DNA of 64,000 nt from NCBI GenBank assembly GCA_026122225.1, contig JANEZZ010002202.1, positions 434,001 to 498,000 of the forward strand, in the 5' to 3' direction. The notes under the pieces were generated by a model that saw only the letters and a program-made list of their open reading frames with translations, was not told the origin of the DNA and did not search any database. The translations under genes were made by a program, and so were the position numbers. Below are positions 1 through 11,225 of this stretch, in pieces. This DNA is from Heloderma charlesbogerti. Taxonomy: Eukaryota > Chordata > Lepidosauria > Squamata > Helodermatidae. The first letter of the stretch is position 1. Every line of letters begins with the position of its first letter.

Positions 1-1029
1 AAATTGGATAAGACATCACCAACTTTCATAAATCCTTAGAACATCAAAGGGCTGAGACATCCCACCCCTGTGTCATTCCAATTCATCCTCCTGTGGGTTC
101 AGGGTCACATAAATCCTCTAGGCTTGTTTCAGTGTCCAGCAATTACTATGCCCCTCCAAAACTGTCTTAGGTCCTCTTTGTTTCCTTCCCCCATCAATTT
201 ATTTATTTAGATATTTTTATATTGCCTTTCATCCATAAACGTAGACAGTCAAAACGATCTGAGTTGCAGGACAGTTTGGTAAACAAAGTTCCTCATCATC
301 ACATGTGAAATGAGAGGTTTCCAATTAATGCAGTAGAATCTGCTGGCTTGATTCTAATTTTCTGTGCTAGCACAGCAGTGAACTGCCAAAGTTATGTTAA
401 TTAACCAACTGACTAAAGTCTGTAGTGGATTAAAGTGTCCAACTGTCTGATCCAATCAATTGCTCTCTTAGTAAAGCTGATAATGGGACAGGGCAGCAGA
501 AATTGGAGCCCAGCCCCAAACTAATGAAACAGCAGCAGCCAGGATGCCTATCTGCACGCCGTTTCTTTCAGATCCCAAAGTGTCACTGCAGGACATGTGG
601 TGTGGCATCTAGTAGGCCTTTCAGGATCATCAGACATCCACTGAATTCAAATCTAAACTAATTTAATTGTCACTGGTTTCCTTCAAGGGACCTTGTAGTT
701 CTACGATGGGACTAAGAACTTCCAGCCAAGAATCTTTAACAACCTTACAAATCTACAATTTTCTGGGTTGCTTGAGGGAAACCATAGCAACTTAACTGTT
801 TTAAAATCAAGCTTATAGTTGTGCAGATGCACACACAGTTATCAGAATAGTATTTGGATAAGTTTGATTTTAATTATCCACCTTGTTTGGCTTTTAGGAA
901 GAAGTAGGGTTGCCACCAGTTTCTCTGCTTTAATAACTGTAAGTGTGGAAATTGATTTGCAAGTGTAAACATTTCATGTCTCAGGAATGCCTTGGTGGAA
1001 ACATGTTTATTCCCTCTGGGCAGGGCCAT
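1..1029. other. no gene recognised; A+T-rich DNA
   Basis: No coding region, RNA gene or clear transposon end is visible. Around 185-290 the text (ATTTATTTAGATATTTTTATATTGCC) style of a degenerate retroposon 3' end is suggested but too eroded to classify. Confidence 0.4.
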
Positions 1030-1700
1030 CTTTGATGACCGGCAGGAGGGGGAGGTGGGGCCACGTCACACAGAGAGTCAGGACGAACATTACACTGATG
1101 TTTAGGGTGTGGATGGGGTCTCACCTTATTTAAGGTGGGTCTGCCCCCATGCCAGCCCTCTTTCCATTCAGCGGTTTCCCACCCACCCCAGTTTCTATGT
1201 AGGATTTGCTGGTTGCCTATTTAGGAGCTGAGTCGAGTAGGAATTGTTTTGCTCACCAACTGACTGCCCTGGATTGCAGGTTGTTGTTGTTTTACCTGCT
1301 TTTCATGGACATCTTGGGGAGTTATTTCTTGTTTGGAAGTTGTTAGTGGAATTTCTGGTTAGGCAAGTTGGTTTGGTCACATTTGGCTGGGATGTTGGGT
1401 TGGGTCAGGATAGGGATATGATTAGGTGAGCACCCTGAGGCACTTTAAGGTGACTGGCCATGCCTGAAGCTTGCTGCTCTAGGGCTGTGGGACCTGGGGG
1501 TGGTGGAGGGGAAGGGTACGGATGGCCTTTGGGCTAATCTGCCTAATTCACTCGGAGGTGTGAGGTATCAAGAGGGAACGATGCCAAAAAGACATTCTCC
1601 ACACCTGCAGAGATCAGCCTTAGAGGCTGGGTGGGAATTTCAGCCCCTCACCTCTCACTGGGCAGGGTGAAGCAAGAGACATTAGGCTAGTCACCTGTAG
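1030..1700. other. unrecognised G+C-richer stretch
   Basis: Base composition rises here compared with the flanks. A 61-residue open frame at 1244-1429 has no recognisable domain. It could be an old repeat or unique sequence. I cannot assign it. Confidence 0.3.
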
Positions 1701-2949
1701 GACCCTGGGTTTGGTTAAATCCCAGACATTCATACCCCCTGCAGATCCTTTGATTCAGATCAACAAATGTGGTCCTTCTTTAATCCAGCAATTGTGTCTT
1801 GTCTCTTTCTTCTGGCTCAGTCTGCCGGATATCCTTTCCCTATTCAGTCTTTGCAGACATACTGGCATTTTCTATCATAAGGAAAACAGATGGCAACATT
1901 TCAGAGTAGATCAACAACATACACTTGATTTTGCATCATGCAGTGAAAGTACATGAGCCACAGTTAAAGGCTGTGTTACTAAATGCAACTGTGAAGAGGC
2001 AACAGCCTTTTCATAATAAGAAGCAGAGTCCCTTCCTGTCTAGGTGAACAATAGCTGATGATGCTTCCGGAATTCTCCCAAACATGGAACTCAGAGGACA
2101 GAGAAGCAAACAACGCAAACACAAAGGCGCAAGCGTTAACGATATCTGAAAGTAAATACAAGTGTTCTAGATCCTGTGCTCCTTTAATGGCTGACCTTTT
2201 GACTGTAGTCAAACGATTGTCTTATCTCAGATAAGCTACTAGGGAAGCACCAACACATGTCTTCGTTAATGGGCGCCATCTAAAACTGTGATAGAAAAGT
2301 AAATGAGCTGTACTAAAACTGAAGCTTCGACACAAATAGAAGATGGCTTTATCAACTACAGATCAGCCTGAAAAAGGGAAGGCAAACCTGGAACGAAAAT
2401 ATTAATGGACTTTTTTCACTATGAGATGACCTTTATGGAGCTACTCTCTCATTTCAGAGATTAGGCACAAGCTCTCATTTCTGAACTTTTAGTACTGAAT
2501 GTTTAAAACATTTTTTTAAGGAATGAGCTTAACAATGTTTTATATGAATATAAAAAAACAGGTGTTAGCAAAAGTAGCTATCATATAGGTATAGAGCTGA
2601 GCTGAAAGGGGGTGCAATTTGAGGAAACATGTTAACAGAATCAAAAGATTTCCACCCTTTCTGCAGTTTCTCATGGATTGTTACAAAAGGAGATGAAGAT
2701 GTTTGGCTATTCAGGATGCATTTTCTTGAACAGGTTTTGTTTATCATCAGTGGCATCATTATGTTCGCTACATGATTCCTGATTTTCTAGGATTATCCAT
2801 TCACCCAGTCCAGGAAGCATTGCCCCCACCCTAAATTGGCTTAATTTGCCATTAGAGATGTGTTATGACAACATCACATTTGTTACATGATTACTGATTG
2901 GCTGAGATCACTCAAGGAAGGAGAAAGAAGATCTAACCAGGAAAAAAAT
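1701..2949. other. no gene recognised
   Basis: Short open frames only (under 85 residues), with no recognisable motif. No repeat family is identified by eye. Confidence 0.4.
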
Positions 2950-3579
2950 GGCACTGCAGCATCAATAGGAGAAAAAATGCCACAAATCTGGGTTAATATT
3001 TAGGGCAAAATATTTACCTTCATGGGCTTTTGGTTCCAAAATTGAATGGGTAAGCATTGTGAGCGGAGATGGGGAAATAAAGAGACCCAGGATCTTGGGT
3101 TCAAACTGGACCACATTTATTGATAAATCTGCAAAGAGGAAAAAATAGGACGGGCAACTAAACTGGGGCAGCAACTAGCTGTCCCTGAAATGGGTGAAAA
3201 CATTCAAAGCCTGTGTGGTGGCATGTCATCTCACCACCCCACAGGGCTACCCCTTTTGGGGAGGTAGGCCTTCCCCTGTTACCCCCACTGGGGCTGCACA
3301 ACACTGGGTGGGTGAGGTGAGTTGGCCTCCCAGGTAACCCTTATCCCCCCAATGGGTTGTGAAACCCAGAATGGGAGGCCTCAGGTGTCACCTGTCACAA
3401 TAACCATGCCTCTGAATGCTCACCATCCCTATTCTCATCTCTAATGCCCATCCTAACAGCACCAAAATATGACCGTAAATTAAACCTAAAACAATAGATT
3501 TGCCTAAGGACATACCGACCCCATTTACAGTATGAAGTAGGTGAAAAGACACACAGCCCAGGCCAATAAGACTGTAAGC
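2950..3579 (-). other. possible 3' terminal part of the DIRS-like element
   Basis: This stretch abuts the left target duplication of element A1 and lies downstream, on the minus strand, of the recombinase remnant at 5424-5977. On the minus strand it carries a polyadenylation-type AATAAA at 3116-3121 and no long open frame. I infer that it could be the 3' untranslated part of the same retroelement. The link rests only on position and the polyadenylation signal, so the call is weak. It may instead be an unrelated older repeat. Confidence 0.25.
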
Positions 3580-4442
3580 TAGGGATGTACGAAAGGGACT
3601 TACCTTGTCCCGCAGCTTTTTTTGCTGTGGGGGGGAGGCACTTCGCTTCTCCCCCCGAAGTTCAGGCGAGGGCGGGGAGGCATCCTGCCTCGCCCGGCCG
3701 AAATTCAGGCCGGGGAGAAGCGCCCCGTCTCACCGGCCGCAAAAGAAAAAGTTTTTAAAAAAGTGATAGGCTACGTAACGATTAACGTAGCCTATCACGG
3801 CTAGATTTCCAAAGTCAGCCGTGATAGGCTACGTTAATCATCACGTAGCCTATCACGGGTGACTTTGGGGGGGAAAAAACGCGTACGCAAATGGCGGCGG
3901 CCCATGGGCGCCGCCATTTGCGTTCCTTATTTTGGCACGTCTAAAGATTTACGTAGACTATGGTGAAAATCAGGGAACGCTATTTGCGTTGCCCTTATTT
4001 TCGCCATAGTCTACGTAAATCTTTACGTAGACTAGACGTGCCAAAATAAGGAATGCAAATGGCAGCGCCCATGGGCCGCCGCCATTTGCGTATGTGCTTT
4101 TTTTCCCCCAAGTCACCCATGATAGGCTACGTGACGATTTACGTAGCCTATCATGGCTGACTTTGGAAATCTAGCCGTGATAGGCTACGTAAATCATCAC
4201 ATAGCCTATCACGGGTGTGTGTTTTTTGTTTTTTGTTTACTGTTTAATTTTGTAATGGCGGTGGCGGCAGCTGGGACCGAAACGCCGCCGGGACCCACCG
4301 CCGAGAGGCACATTCGCTGAAGGTAAGTCCCATCCCGGGGAGGGCGGGGGCCGGCGGAGAATTTCCCCAACACTTTCGGGGGGCCGAATGCCTCGGCGCT
4401 CGGCCTCCCGAAGATTTGTGGAGAAATTCTCTGCTATCCCTA
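3580..4442 (+). mobile_element. palindromic hAT-like element A1 (type 1 left, type 2 right)
   Basis: A non-autonomous element of 863 bp. It starts TAGGGATGTACGAAAG and ends in TTCTCTGCTATCCCTA. The flanking octamers are CTGTAAGC (3572-3579) and CTGTAACC (4443-4450), a 7/8 target duplication. Both ends carry a donor-like AGGTAAGT facing outward (reverse complement near 3600, forward near 4320). The interior is a large inverted repeat centred near 3985. It contains nested hairpins with GATAGGCTACGT, GCAAATGGCGGCGG and GTAGACTATGG-type arms. No transposase frame is present. The 8-bp duplication and short TIR fit the hAT superfamily. The specific family is not one I can name. Confidence 0.85.
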
Positions 4443-4536
4443 CTGTAACCAAAAATTCCTACTTGGCCCCCAAATGGATGACCAGACCGATCCCACACTG
4501 CCATGTATAAGGGATGGCAGGGGGGAGCCACGCCCA

Positions 4537-5423
4537 TAGGGATGGCAGAGAATTTCTCCACGAATCTCTGGGAGGCCAAATGCCAATGCATTCGGCCCCC
4601 TGAAATTGGTGGAGAAATTTTCTGCCACCCCCTCCGCCACCCTCCCGGAATGGGACTTACCTTTGGCGAATGTCCCTGGTGCTGGCAGCTCCCGGCGGCG
4701 GTTCGGCGGCGGTTCGGCGGTGGCCGGTCTTCCGACCGGCTGCCACCGCCGCCATTTCCCAGTAAAACAACAACAACAAACGTGATAGGTTATGTAAAGA
4801 TTTACGTAGCCTATCACGGCTAAATTTTCAAAAAACACCGTGATGCTTTACGTAAATCCTTACGTAGCCTATCACGGCTGACTTTGGAGGGAAAAAAAAA
4901 AGCGTGTACTCAAATGGCGGCGCACATGGGCTCCGCCATTTGCGTTCCTTATTTGGGCACATGTAGTCTCCATAAATATTTACATAGACTACGGCGAAAA
5001 TAAGGGCAACGCAAATAGCGTTGCCCTTATTTTCGCCGTAGTCTACGTAAATGTTTATGTAGACTACATGTGCCCAAATAAGGAACACAAATGGCGGTGC
5101 CCATGGGCGCCGCCATTTGCATACATGCTTTTTTTTTCTTCCAAAGTCAGCCGTGATAGGCTATGTAAGGACTTACACAGCCTGTCACACGGCTGACTGA
5201 AGGGACGCAAACGGCAGCAGCTACGGCCGCCGCCATTTGCGTCCCGGCCGGCCAGAAGGATTCACGGCCGGAGGGACGGGGCGCCTCCCCCCCGGCCAGA
5301 ATTTCGGCTGGAGGGACGGGGCGCCTGCCCCCCAGCCAGAATTTTGGTGGGGAGGAACGGAGCGCCTCCCCCCCACCGCGAAGCAAGCTGCGGGACCAGG
5401 TAAGGGACTTTCGTCCATCCCTA
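4537..5423 (-). mobile_element. palindromic hAT-like element A2 (type 2 left, type 1 right)
   Basis: An 887-bp element opposite in polarity to A1. The left end is TAGGGATGGCAGAGAATT with the subterminal GGCCGAATGC-type palindrome. The right end is GGACTTTCGTCCATCCCTA, preceded by AGGTAAGG. The interior hairpins repeat those of A1 (GATAGGCTACGT near 5150, GTAGTCTACGTAAATG near 5037, centre near 5013). The octamers next to the ends (CACGCCCA and AAGCGGCC) do not match. It therefore lacks a readable target duplication, which suggests rearrangement after insertion. About 90 bp of non-element sequence (4451-4536) separates it from A1. Confidence 0.75.
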
Positions 5424-5977
5424 AAGCGGCCCATGTTTGGAAAGAATGTGTCCCAAAGTGAAATTTACCCAGACAAGGGTACTCAGTGCAGACTTAGTAA
5501 CAGCCCAAAATTGATATTTCGTCAGTGGAGAACCATCAGAGTGGCAAAACAGTGGAGCTTCCGATGGCCCCCTCAAATCCAGAAAAACAGCCATTGCCCT
5601 GATGGGGCACAGTTCCTCAGCCCGTGCTGGCAGAAGTGACACCATGGCACCCCTACTTGCCTGATACGTTTTGGATCTCTGGAGCAAAATCCTAACAACA
5701 TCGTGGTGGACCCGGATGTCAGAATATTGCAGAACTCTGCCAGATACATCACTTTTCAATGTCATGATCAGCTTGGAAATCCATAGAGCTCCAAAGAAAG
5801 CCATTAAGGTGGCTGCATGAAACAATGATGATTCAAAATGCGAAGTGCATATGGATGGCTACAATCCACAGAGTCCTAAGAGGATGTCTGGAGAAAGGGC
5901 GCTCCTGGAATCTGCGACTGGGGGTGACATCCTGGCCCAACCCTGAATGGCTCGCCATACCCTGAAATCAAGAGTGT
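5424..5977 (-). pseudogene. tyrosine recombinase domain remnant (DIRS-like)
   Basis: The open frame on the minus strand at 5825-5421 contains HAATLMAFFGALWISKL, closely resembling the helix that carries the first catalytic arginine region of DIRS and Ngaro recombinases (family pattern AFFGALRVSEL; here the R is W). Further upstream, in other frames, 5880-5977 still reads as recombinase N-terminal sequence (VWRAIQGWARMSPP, then PDILLGLC). Near the downstream end a shifted frame gives a GTHSF-like stretch, matching the HxxR box, just where A2 begins. The C-terminal tyrosine region is missing. The domain would catalyse site-specific integration of the circular cDNA. Broken frames and the W substitution show that it is not functional. 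Confidence 0.7.
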
Positions 5978-5985
5978 TATCAGCC

Positions 5986-6934
5986 TAGGGATGTACGAAA
6001 GTCACTTACCTTTCTGTGGATTATGTTCATGGTGTGGGGGGGGAGGCGTTCTGTCCCTCCCGCCGGGATCCTCGACAGGAGGGGGAGGCAATCTGTTCCT
6101 CCCTCCCGGAATACTTGACGGCCGGCTGTGCTCTGTGGTGGCTCCGCAGAGCAGCCGGCCAGGCCCAGGCCAGAGCCATCTGTGGCTGGATTTCTGGACG
6201 CGGAGGGCTCTGGGTAAAAACAAAAACAAAAAAACCCTGCATACGCAAATGGCGGCGGCTACAGCCGGCGCCATTTGCATTCCTTATTTTTGGCCATCTT
6301 AGCCTACGTAAATATTTACGTAGACGATTACGGCGAAAATAAAGGGGAACTCAAATAGCGTAGCGGGCGCTATTTGCATCCCTTTTTGATTTGGCATTTT
6401 AGCCTACGTAAATATTTACGTAGGCTAAAACGGTGAATCAAAAAGGGACGCAAATAGCGCCCACTACGTTATTTGCGTTCCCTTTTATTTTCGCCATAAT
6501 AGTCTACGTAAATATTTACATAGGCTAAAACGGCGAATCAAAAAGGGACGCAAATAGCACCCGCTACACTATTTGCGTTCCCCTTTATTTTCGCCGTAAT
6601 AAGCTATGTAAATATTTACGTAGACTAAGATGGCCAAAAATAAGGAATGCAAATGGCGGCGGCCGTAGCCGCCGCCATTTGCATATGCGTTTTTTTTAAC
6701 CCAGCCATGATAGGCTACGTAAATCTTTACATAGCCTATCATGTCTCTGTAAAAAAAAAAAAAGACAAGACTGCAAAGGGTGGTGGCGGCAGCCCCAGGA
6801 CAAGGTAAGTCTTGTCCTGGGGGGGATCCGCGGGGGGGCGGGGGGGCAGGCCATTCCAGCACAGATTTTGGGGGGCCGAATGCACTGGCATTCGGCCTCA
6901 CTGAGATCCGTGGCAGAATTCTCTGACATCCCTA
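5986..6934 (+). mobile_element. palindromic hAT-like element B, inserted in the DIRS recombinase
   Basis: A 949-bp element bounded by TATCAGCC at 5978-5985 and 6935-6942, a perfect 8-bp target duplication. The left end is type 1 (TAGGGATGTACGAAAGTC, then ACTTACCT at 6004-6011). The right end is type 2 (GAATTCTCTGACATCCCTA). An outward AGGTAAGT lies at 6803-6810. The interior repeats GTCTACGTAAATATTTACG and CGCAAATAGCG units with a centre near 6460. The GGCCGAATGC palindrome sits inside the type 2 end. It has no coding capacity for a transposase. Confidence 0.9.
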
Positions 6935-6942
6935 TATCAGCC

Positions 6943-7607
6943 ACACCCATGATAGGCTACGTAAAGATTTACGTAGCCTATTACTGCAAAGAACAGGGAC
7001 ACAAATGGCATAGTGGACGCCATTTGCATCCCTGCTCTTTGCCGTGATAGGCCACATAAATCTTTACGTGGCCTATCTCGGTCAAAGGCAGATCAAAGAT
7101 TTACGTAGACTATGGCGAAAATAAGGGCAACGCTATTTGCGTTGCCCTTATTTTCGCCGTAGTCTACGTAAAGATTTACGTAGACTACAGCGACCAAATA
7201 AGGAACGCGAATGGCGGCTCCCTATGGGGGCCGCCATTTGCATACGCGCTTTTTTTTTTTTTAAGTTACCCGTGATAGGCTACGTGACGATTAACGTAGC
7301 CTATCATGGCTGACTTTGCAGATCTAGCCGTGATAGGCTACGTTAATTGTCACGTAGCCTATCACGGGGGCATTTTTTTTTAAAAAAAAAAACTTTTGAG
7401 TTCGCGGCCGGGCGAGGCGAGGTGCCTCCTCCCCGGCCTGAATTTCGGCCGGGCGAGGCGGGAAGCCTCCCCCCGGCCTGAATTTCGGCCGGAGCGAGGC
7501 AGGAAGCCTCCCCCGCCGGCCTGAACTTCGCGGGGGGAGCAGCGAAGTGCCTCCCCCCCACTGCGAACAAGCTTTGACGAAAGGTAAGTGCCTTTCGTCC
7601 ACCCCTA
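6943..7607 (-). mobile_element. palindromic hAT-like element C, type 2 end missing
   Basis: It runs from hairpin sequence (CCCATGATAGGCTACG) directly beside the right target copy of B to a type 1 end at 7607 (AGGTAAGTGCCTTTCG, then CACCCCTA). It has the usual hairpins, a centre near 7135, and three GC-rich direct repeats containing CCTGAATTTCGGCC at about 7430-7530. No type 2 terminus exists on its left. The break lies inside a hairpin. Host sequence that should lie to the left (RNase H and the recombinase N-terminus) is missing too. A single deletion spanning both is therefore likely. Confidence 0.75.
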
Positions 7608-7619
7608 CAGCAGAGCCAT

Positions 7620-8610
7620 CTTAGGAACGCCCAACCTGGGGCAACTACCCGACATGCAAAATTGCGTGTAACATGCGTGTAAGGTGACCTTGTGGGAACA
7701 CATTATTATGTGTATCTTTTCCCCCAGGACCAAGAGTTTGTCATTTGGGAGCCTGCAACATTGGTTGATTGTATCTAACTCCATCCCCCCAAAACATTAA
7801 AACTGAAGATGGACCCTCTGTTTTCTCGTGAGCCAGCGGGACACCTAGCTCATTTGCCATGGAGGCGAAACCCAGCATTAAGTCGGCACACTGTGTAGAA
7901 TCGTGAGGGCCAGCAAACAAAAAATCATCCAGATACTGGACCACACTCGGGGTCCCCATATTATCTGTCACTGCCCATTCCAAAAAGTTGCTAAACTTCT
8001 CAAACATGGCGCAGCAGGTGGAGCATCCCATGGGGAGGGCCCTGTCCACGTAAAACGTTCCCTGGAACAGAACCCCAAAAGGCCTAATCCAAAGGATTGA
8101 CAAGCAAGATGTGAAACACAGACTTTATATCGCACTTGCCCATCAGTGCCCCATGCCTGAGATTCCAGACCATAGATATTGCAGAATCAAAGGGAGTATA
8201 TGCACTGAACACAAATGCTCTGGGATCTCGTCATTTACAGAACCACCTTTTGGGAAGGAGAGGTTGTCAATCAACCTGTATTCCCCCATTGCCTTTTTGG
8301 GAACAATGCCCAAGGGAGAAACCCGCAAGTTAAGGATAGGTGGCGCTGTAAATGGGCTAAGAACCCACCCCGAGGCAACTTCCTTGTCAATTTTGGCTTT
8401 TACTAGCTGGGTCATACTGAGAACAGAGTTCTGATTCTTAGAAAATAGTGCTTTACTCTCACCCTTAAAAGAGATTCTAAAACCATGTGTAAAACCTTGG
8501 TCTAGTTAAACTGCATCTTCCCTCCGTGGATATCGCCCCAGGAGGCAAGGAAGGGGCTCGATCCTAACTGGGCTAGGTCCCTTTGGGAGGAAGTTGTTGC
8601 CCACCCCCGG
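7620..8610 (-). pseudogene. reverse transcriptase remnant of the DIRS-like element
   Basis: Two main minus-strand frames, 8415-8143 and 8103-7741, form one RT split by frameshifts. The first holds the fingers region (LGIVPKKAMGEYRLIDNLSF). The second holds the palm with ALPMGC and the catalytic box VQYLDDFL (YLDD, usual for DIRS and LTR-type RTs). Downstream, 7740-7620 still resembles the thumb and connection (KVTL, then LGVPKMAL), and element C begins immediately after. The RNase H domain that normally follows is absent. The RT would copy element RNA into cDNA in the cytoplasm. The frame disruptions mean it no longer can. Confidence 0.75.
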
Positions 8611-9740
8611 ATTTCCTACCCCCTTGTCTGTCTCGCATGTGACCCCACCAACCATTGATTCTGGGACAGGTGGTGCATGGGTGCTGTCCACCAAAAATGG
8701 AAGATTCGTGGTGGAAGTGGCACAGGTTTCGGGAACAGGAGCCTCTAGAACTGTACTCCCAGAAAAGCAAGCGGTGTTGAACTGCCTGCCCCACATTCGG
8801 CTGAATGGTTGAAGTGGTTGCTGTTTGGCCAAAATATGACCACTGTCTGATCTGTTGCCAAATCCTGGCCTAGCTGGAGTCATGAACTGAAGCCACAGAT
8901 CCTGTATGACGGCCTGTGCTAGAGATGGTGGAGAATTCCGCCACGGCGGCTCTGTGGAGAAATCCTAATCCGGCCGCCATGCGCAAGTCAGCACAGACAG
9001 CAGCAGGTAAGTGCTCCATTTCGCGTGCCTTTCGTGGGGGGGGGGAGGCTTCGTTCCGCCATGGATTTCGGGGGGCCGAATGCACTGGCATTTGGCCTCA
9101 CCAAGATCCATGGCGGAATTCTCTGACATCCCTCGTCAGCTTGATCTCTGGCAGGCAGAGAAAAGGGCCATCGTGGGGCCGGAGTCCATGGGAGCCACCC
9201 CAAGGCCCCATCGGGCCCCACCCCGGCCAGTGGAAGGTGTTAGAGAAAGTTGTCTGACCTGAAACTGGGACAGATGCAGCGGGGTCCTCCGGGGGCGCAG
9301 CAGGCAAGGCTGTCGCCGGGCCAGACGCCGGTGTTGGTCCTTCACCTGCAGGGGGCGCCGGTGCAGGGCTCTGTGCAGAGACAGGGCTGGAAGGTGCCTC
9401 AAGAGCATCTAAACACTCTGAAGAACAGCAGTGTGCCCTGGGTCTGCCATCTAGTCTGTTCAGGCTGAGACCCACCCGATGTGGTTGGCCTAGGTACAGG
9501 TGGTGCAATCCCTTTGTCTTTTTCCATGGCCTCCACGCGTGCCAGAATCAGTGCCAAATCGGGGTCCTCCTCCCCCTCTGATGAAGACTCATGTCTCCAT
9601 TGAGGCCATTTTGCTGGAGGGCGAGGGGCTTTGCCCTTTCCCTTCTCGCCCCCCTGTACTTTTGGGGAGGGGTATCTTGGCTGGACGCTCGGGCCACCGG
9701 AGTTGGTGCCTGGGGGGCTAAGGAGTGCCCTCTGGAAAGG
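8611..9740 (-). pseudogene. gag-like region of the DIRS-like element
   Basis: Minus-strand frames at 8883-8506 and 9508-9098 lie upstream of the RT and in the same orientation. They are proline- and alanine-rich with no enzyme motif. A segment around 9600-9500 read across frames resembles an acidic stretch followed by ARVEAMEKDKG, which I associate with gag-like N-terminal regions of this order from general knowledge only. Element D interrupts it at 8920-9134. Assignment as gag-like rests mainly on position. The 5' limit near the TA/CA microsatellite at 9784 is a guess. Confidence 0.45.
8920..9134. mobile_element. short palindromic hAT-like element D with two type 2 ends
   Basis: A 215-bp element. 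The left end is TAGAGATGGTGGAGAATTCC. The right end is GGCGGAATTCTCTGACATCCCT. Both are type 2, unlike the polar members. It includes an outward AGGTAAGT at 9005-9012 and the GGCCGAATGCACTGGCAT half-palindrome. The flanks GCCTGTGC and GTCAGCTT do not match, so no target duplication is visible. It may be a deletion derivative of a longer element such as E or M, which share the CAGGTAAGTGCTC segment. Confidence 0.6.
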
Positions 9741-9783
9741 TATTAAGTGCTAGGGAATAACCCCCCCCCCCGCAAAACAAAAC

Positions 9784-9832
<49 letters not shown>

Positions 9833-10590
9833 CATACATATAGTACAGACATCACAATTGGTCACCCCTCTCAGGGCCCCAGGACTCAAGACTGCTCAGT
9901 CAAGAAAAGGCAATAGCCTCCTGCACCCTGAGCTACTGCAGGGAACCTTCCCTCAGGCTGGGAGAAACTCCTTAGAAGCCTCCACCCCCACCAAGGGCAC
10001 CTCCAAACCTTGGGCCAGCTGGCCCCTGGAGCCCAGGCCTAGACACCCAGAATCACTACCACACCAGAGATCCTGCGGCCCCATGGCCTCGCCTAGAGGG
10101 AAAGCCTGGGCCTGACGCTAGGGCTGGCTGGGCCATGAGGCCTGCGATCCAGGCTGCCCAGTGCCCGAGGAGGAGAAAGTCTGCTGCCTTCTGCCATGGC
10201 GGTGGCAAAACCCCTCAGCCATGCAGTGTCTGGGCGAGGAGAGGCCACCGCCGCTGCCTGTCAGATGCAGCCACTGCTGCGCAATGGAGGGAAGGCCATC
10301 ATCGATCGCCTCTCAAAAGCCACCGTTGCCACTTCCCACGTTCCTCCAGCTGCAGAAATGCATGGCACCTGCTGTGCAGCCACGAGTCAGAGAGGTGTTA
10401 GGGAGGGCGCAGAGAGCTTAAGAAGGCTCTTCGCCCCCTCCCACCTCTGGTGGCACCATCGCAGGCTGCTAATCATGGCTGCACACATCGTCTCACCCCA
10501 CCCGCCCACAACGGCCCACCCCGAGGCCAAGCAAGCTGGACTCGGGGTGTGGCATTTTGGTGCAGCGCTCACCAGAAAGCCAGATTAACT
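9741..10590. other. G+C-rich stretch of unknown nature
   Basis: After the microsatellite, 9840-10590 is G+C-rich with several overlapping open frames on the plus strand (largest 130 residues at 10196-10588). None has a domain I recognise. It may be the 5' leader of the DIRS-like element or a separate repeat. I found no promoter signature that would make it a host CpG-island gene. Confidence 0.3.
9784..9831. repeat. (TA)n-(CA)n microsatellite
   Basis: An uninterrupted TA run at 9784-9810 is followed by a CA run at 9811-9831. Confidence 0.97.
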
Positions 10591-11208
10591 GTGGCCTGTT
10601 GAGTATTTACTGTGTAGCAGACCGGATTTCTTATTCTGTAATGTGTGACACTGCCCCAGTCTAGACAGCTCTGGAGAGATGGTTTTATGCTTGAACATTA
10701 CTTCTGACAATCTCTAGTCTAATCCACAAACATCTCTACTGAATTTCAGGCTTCCAGAAAACTAAACATTTTCTCCCCCGATTTAAGAGGATGGAATGTC
10801 ATCCTACAAAACAATCTGCCTCAGCTTCCTTGAGAAAGATTTTAGGTCTCTGAAATAACTGGGTGCTCAATCATTTAGGCCTTTGTAGTAGCTGGGACCT
10901 TCATTTTAACCATTAGATAACTGATTACAAGCAATGCTGAGTATCAAGATGGGTACTCAGATGTTCCTGCCAGCCAGCTCTCCATTTGCTTGGGAAACAG
11001 TCAGATACACTCTGCAATTGCTGAAACATCTGAGCGGATTACTCACATCACCTAATTGTAATTGTTTTGCCTAGAGGAGACAATCACATCAATTGCTGTG
11101 GCAAGATGTGCTGCACTATTTTTCAGTTGCCTCCACTATTCCTTGGATGCTCAGAGCAGCAGCTTTTTGCATGTATATTAGCATTCTGTTGATGCCATTA
11201 CCAATAAT
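10591..11208. other. no gene recognised
   Basis: A+T-rich flank immediately 3' of the BovB copy. No motif or repeat is identified. Confidence 0.4.
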
Positions 11209-11225
11209 GTTGTTGTTGTTGTTGT

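Larger units (their letters stand above)
4443..9740 (-). mobile_element. DIRS/Ngaro-like tyrosine recombinase retrotransposon, fragmented
   Basis: Reading on the minus strand from about 9740, the order is a gag-like segment, a reverse transcriptase (about 8610-7620) and a tyrosine recombinase (about 5977-5424). That order and the recombinase in place of an integrase are characteristic of the DIRS order, which integrates as a circular DNA intermediate. The RNase H segment expected between RT and recombinase is absent. Elements D, C, B and A2 interrupt the copy, and A1 probably does too. Frameshifts and stops break every domain, so it is dead. A short piece at 4451-4536 may be the start of the downstream domain, but it is too short to prove. 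Terminal repeats were not identified, so the outer limits are approximate. Confidence 0.7.

Noticed and set aside
3760..5200. CRISPR-like array (regular palindromic repeats)
   Set aside because: Repeats differ, are mirrored rather than direct, have no unique spacers or cas genes, and the DNA is vertebrate.
4440..7602. Many overlapping open frames with peptides such as IGYVNIYVAYHG and DRLRKYLRSLS on both strands
   Set aside because: They are translations of the GATAGGCTACGTAAAT palindromes and their complements, which happen to lack stops. They recur in every copy and in all orientations, with no start context or domain.
5978..7615. B and C as a single larger element
   Set aside because: B has its own perfect TATCAGCC duplication at 5978-5985 and 6935-6942, and C has only a type 1 end. 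They are adjacent but separate.
10130..10590. Possible CpG-island gene start with a 130-codon frame
   Set aside because: No recognisable domain or splice-consistent continuation was seen, and it adjoins a retroelement. Left as unassigned.
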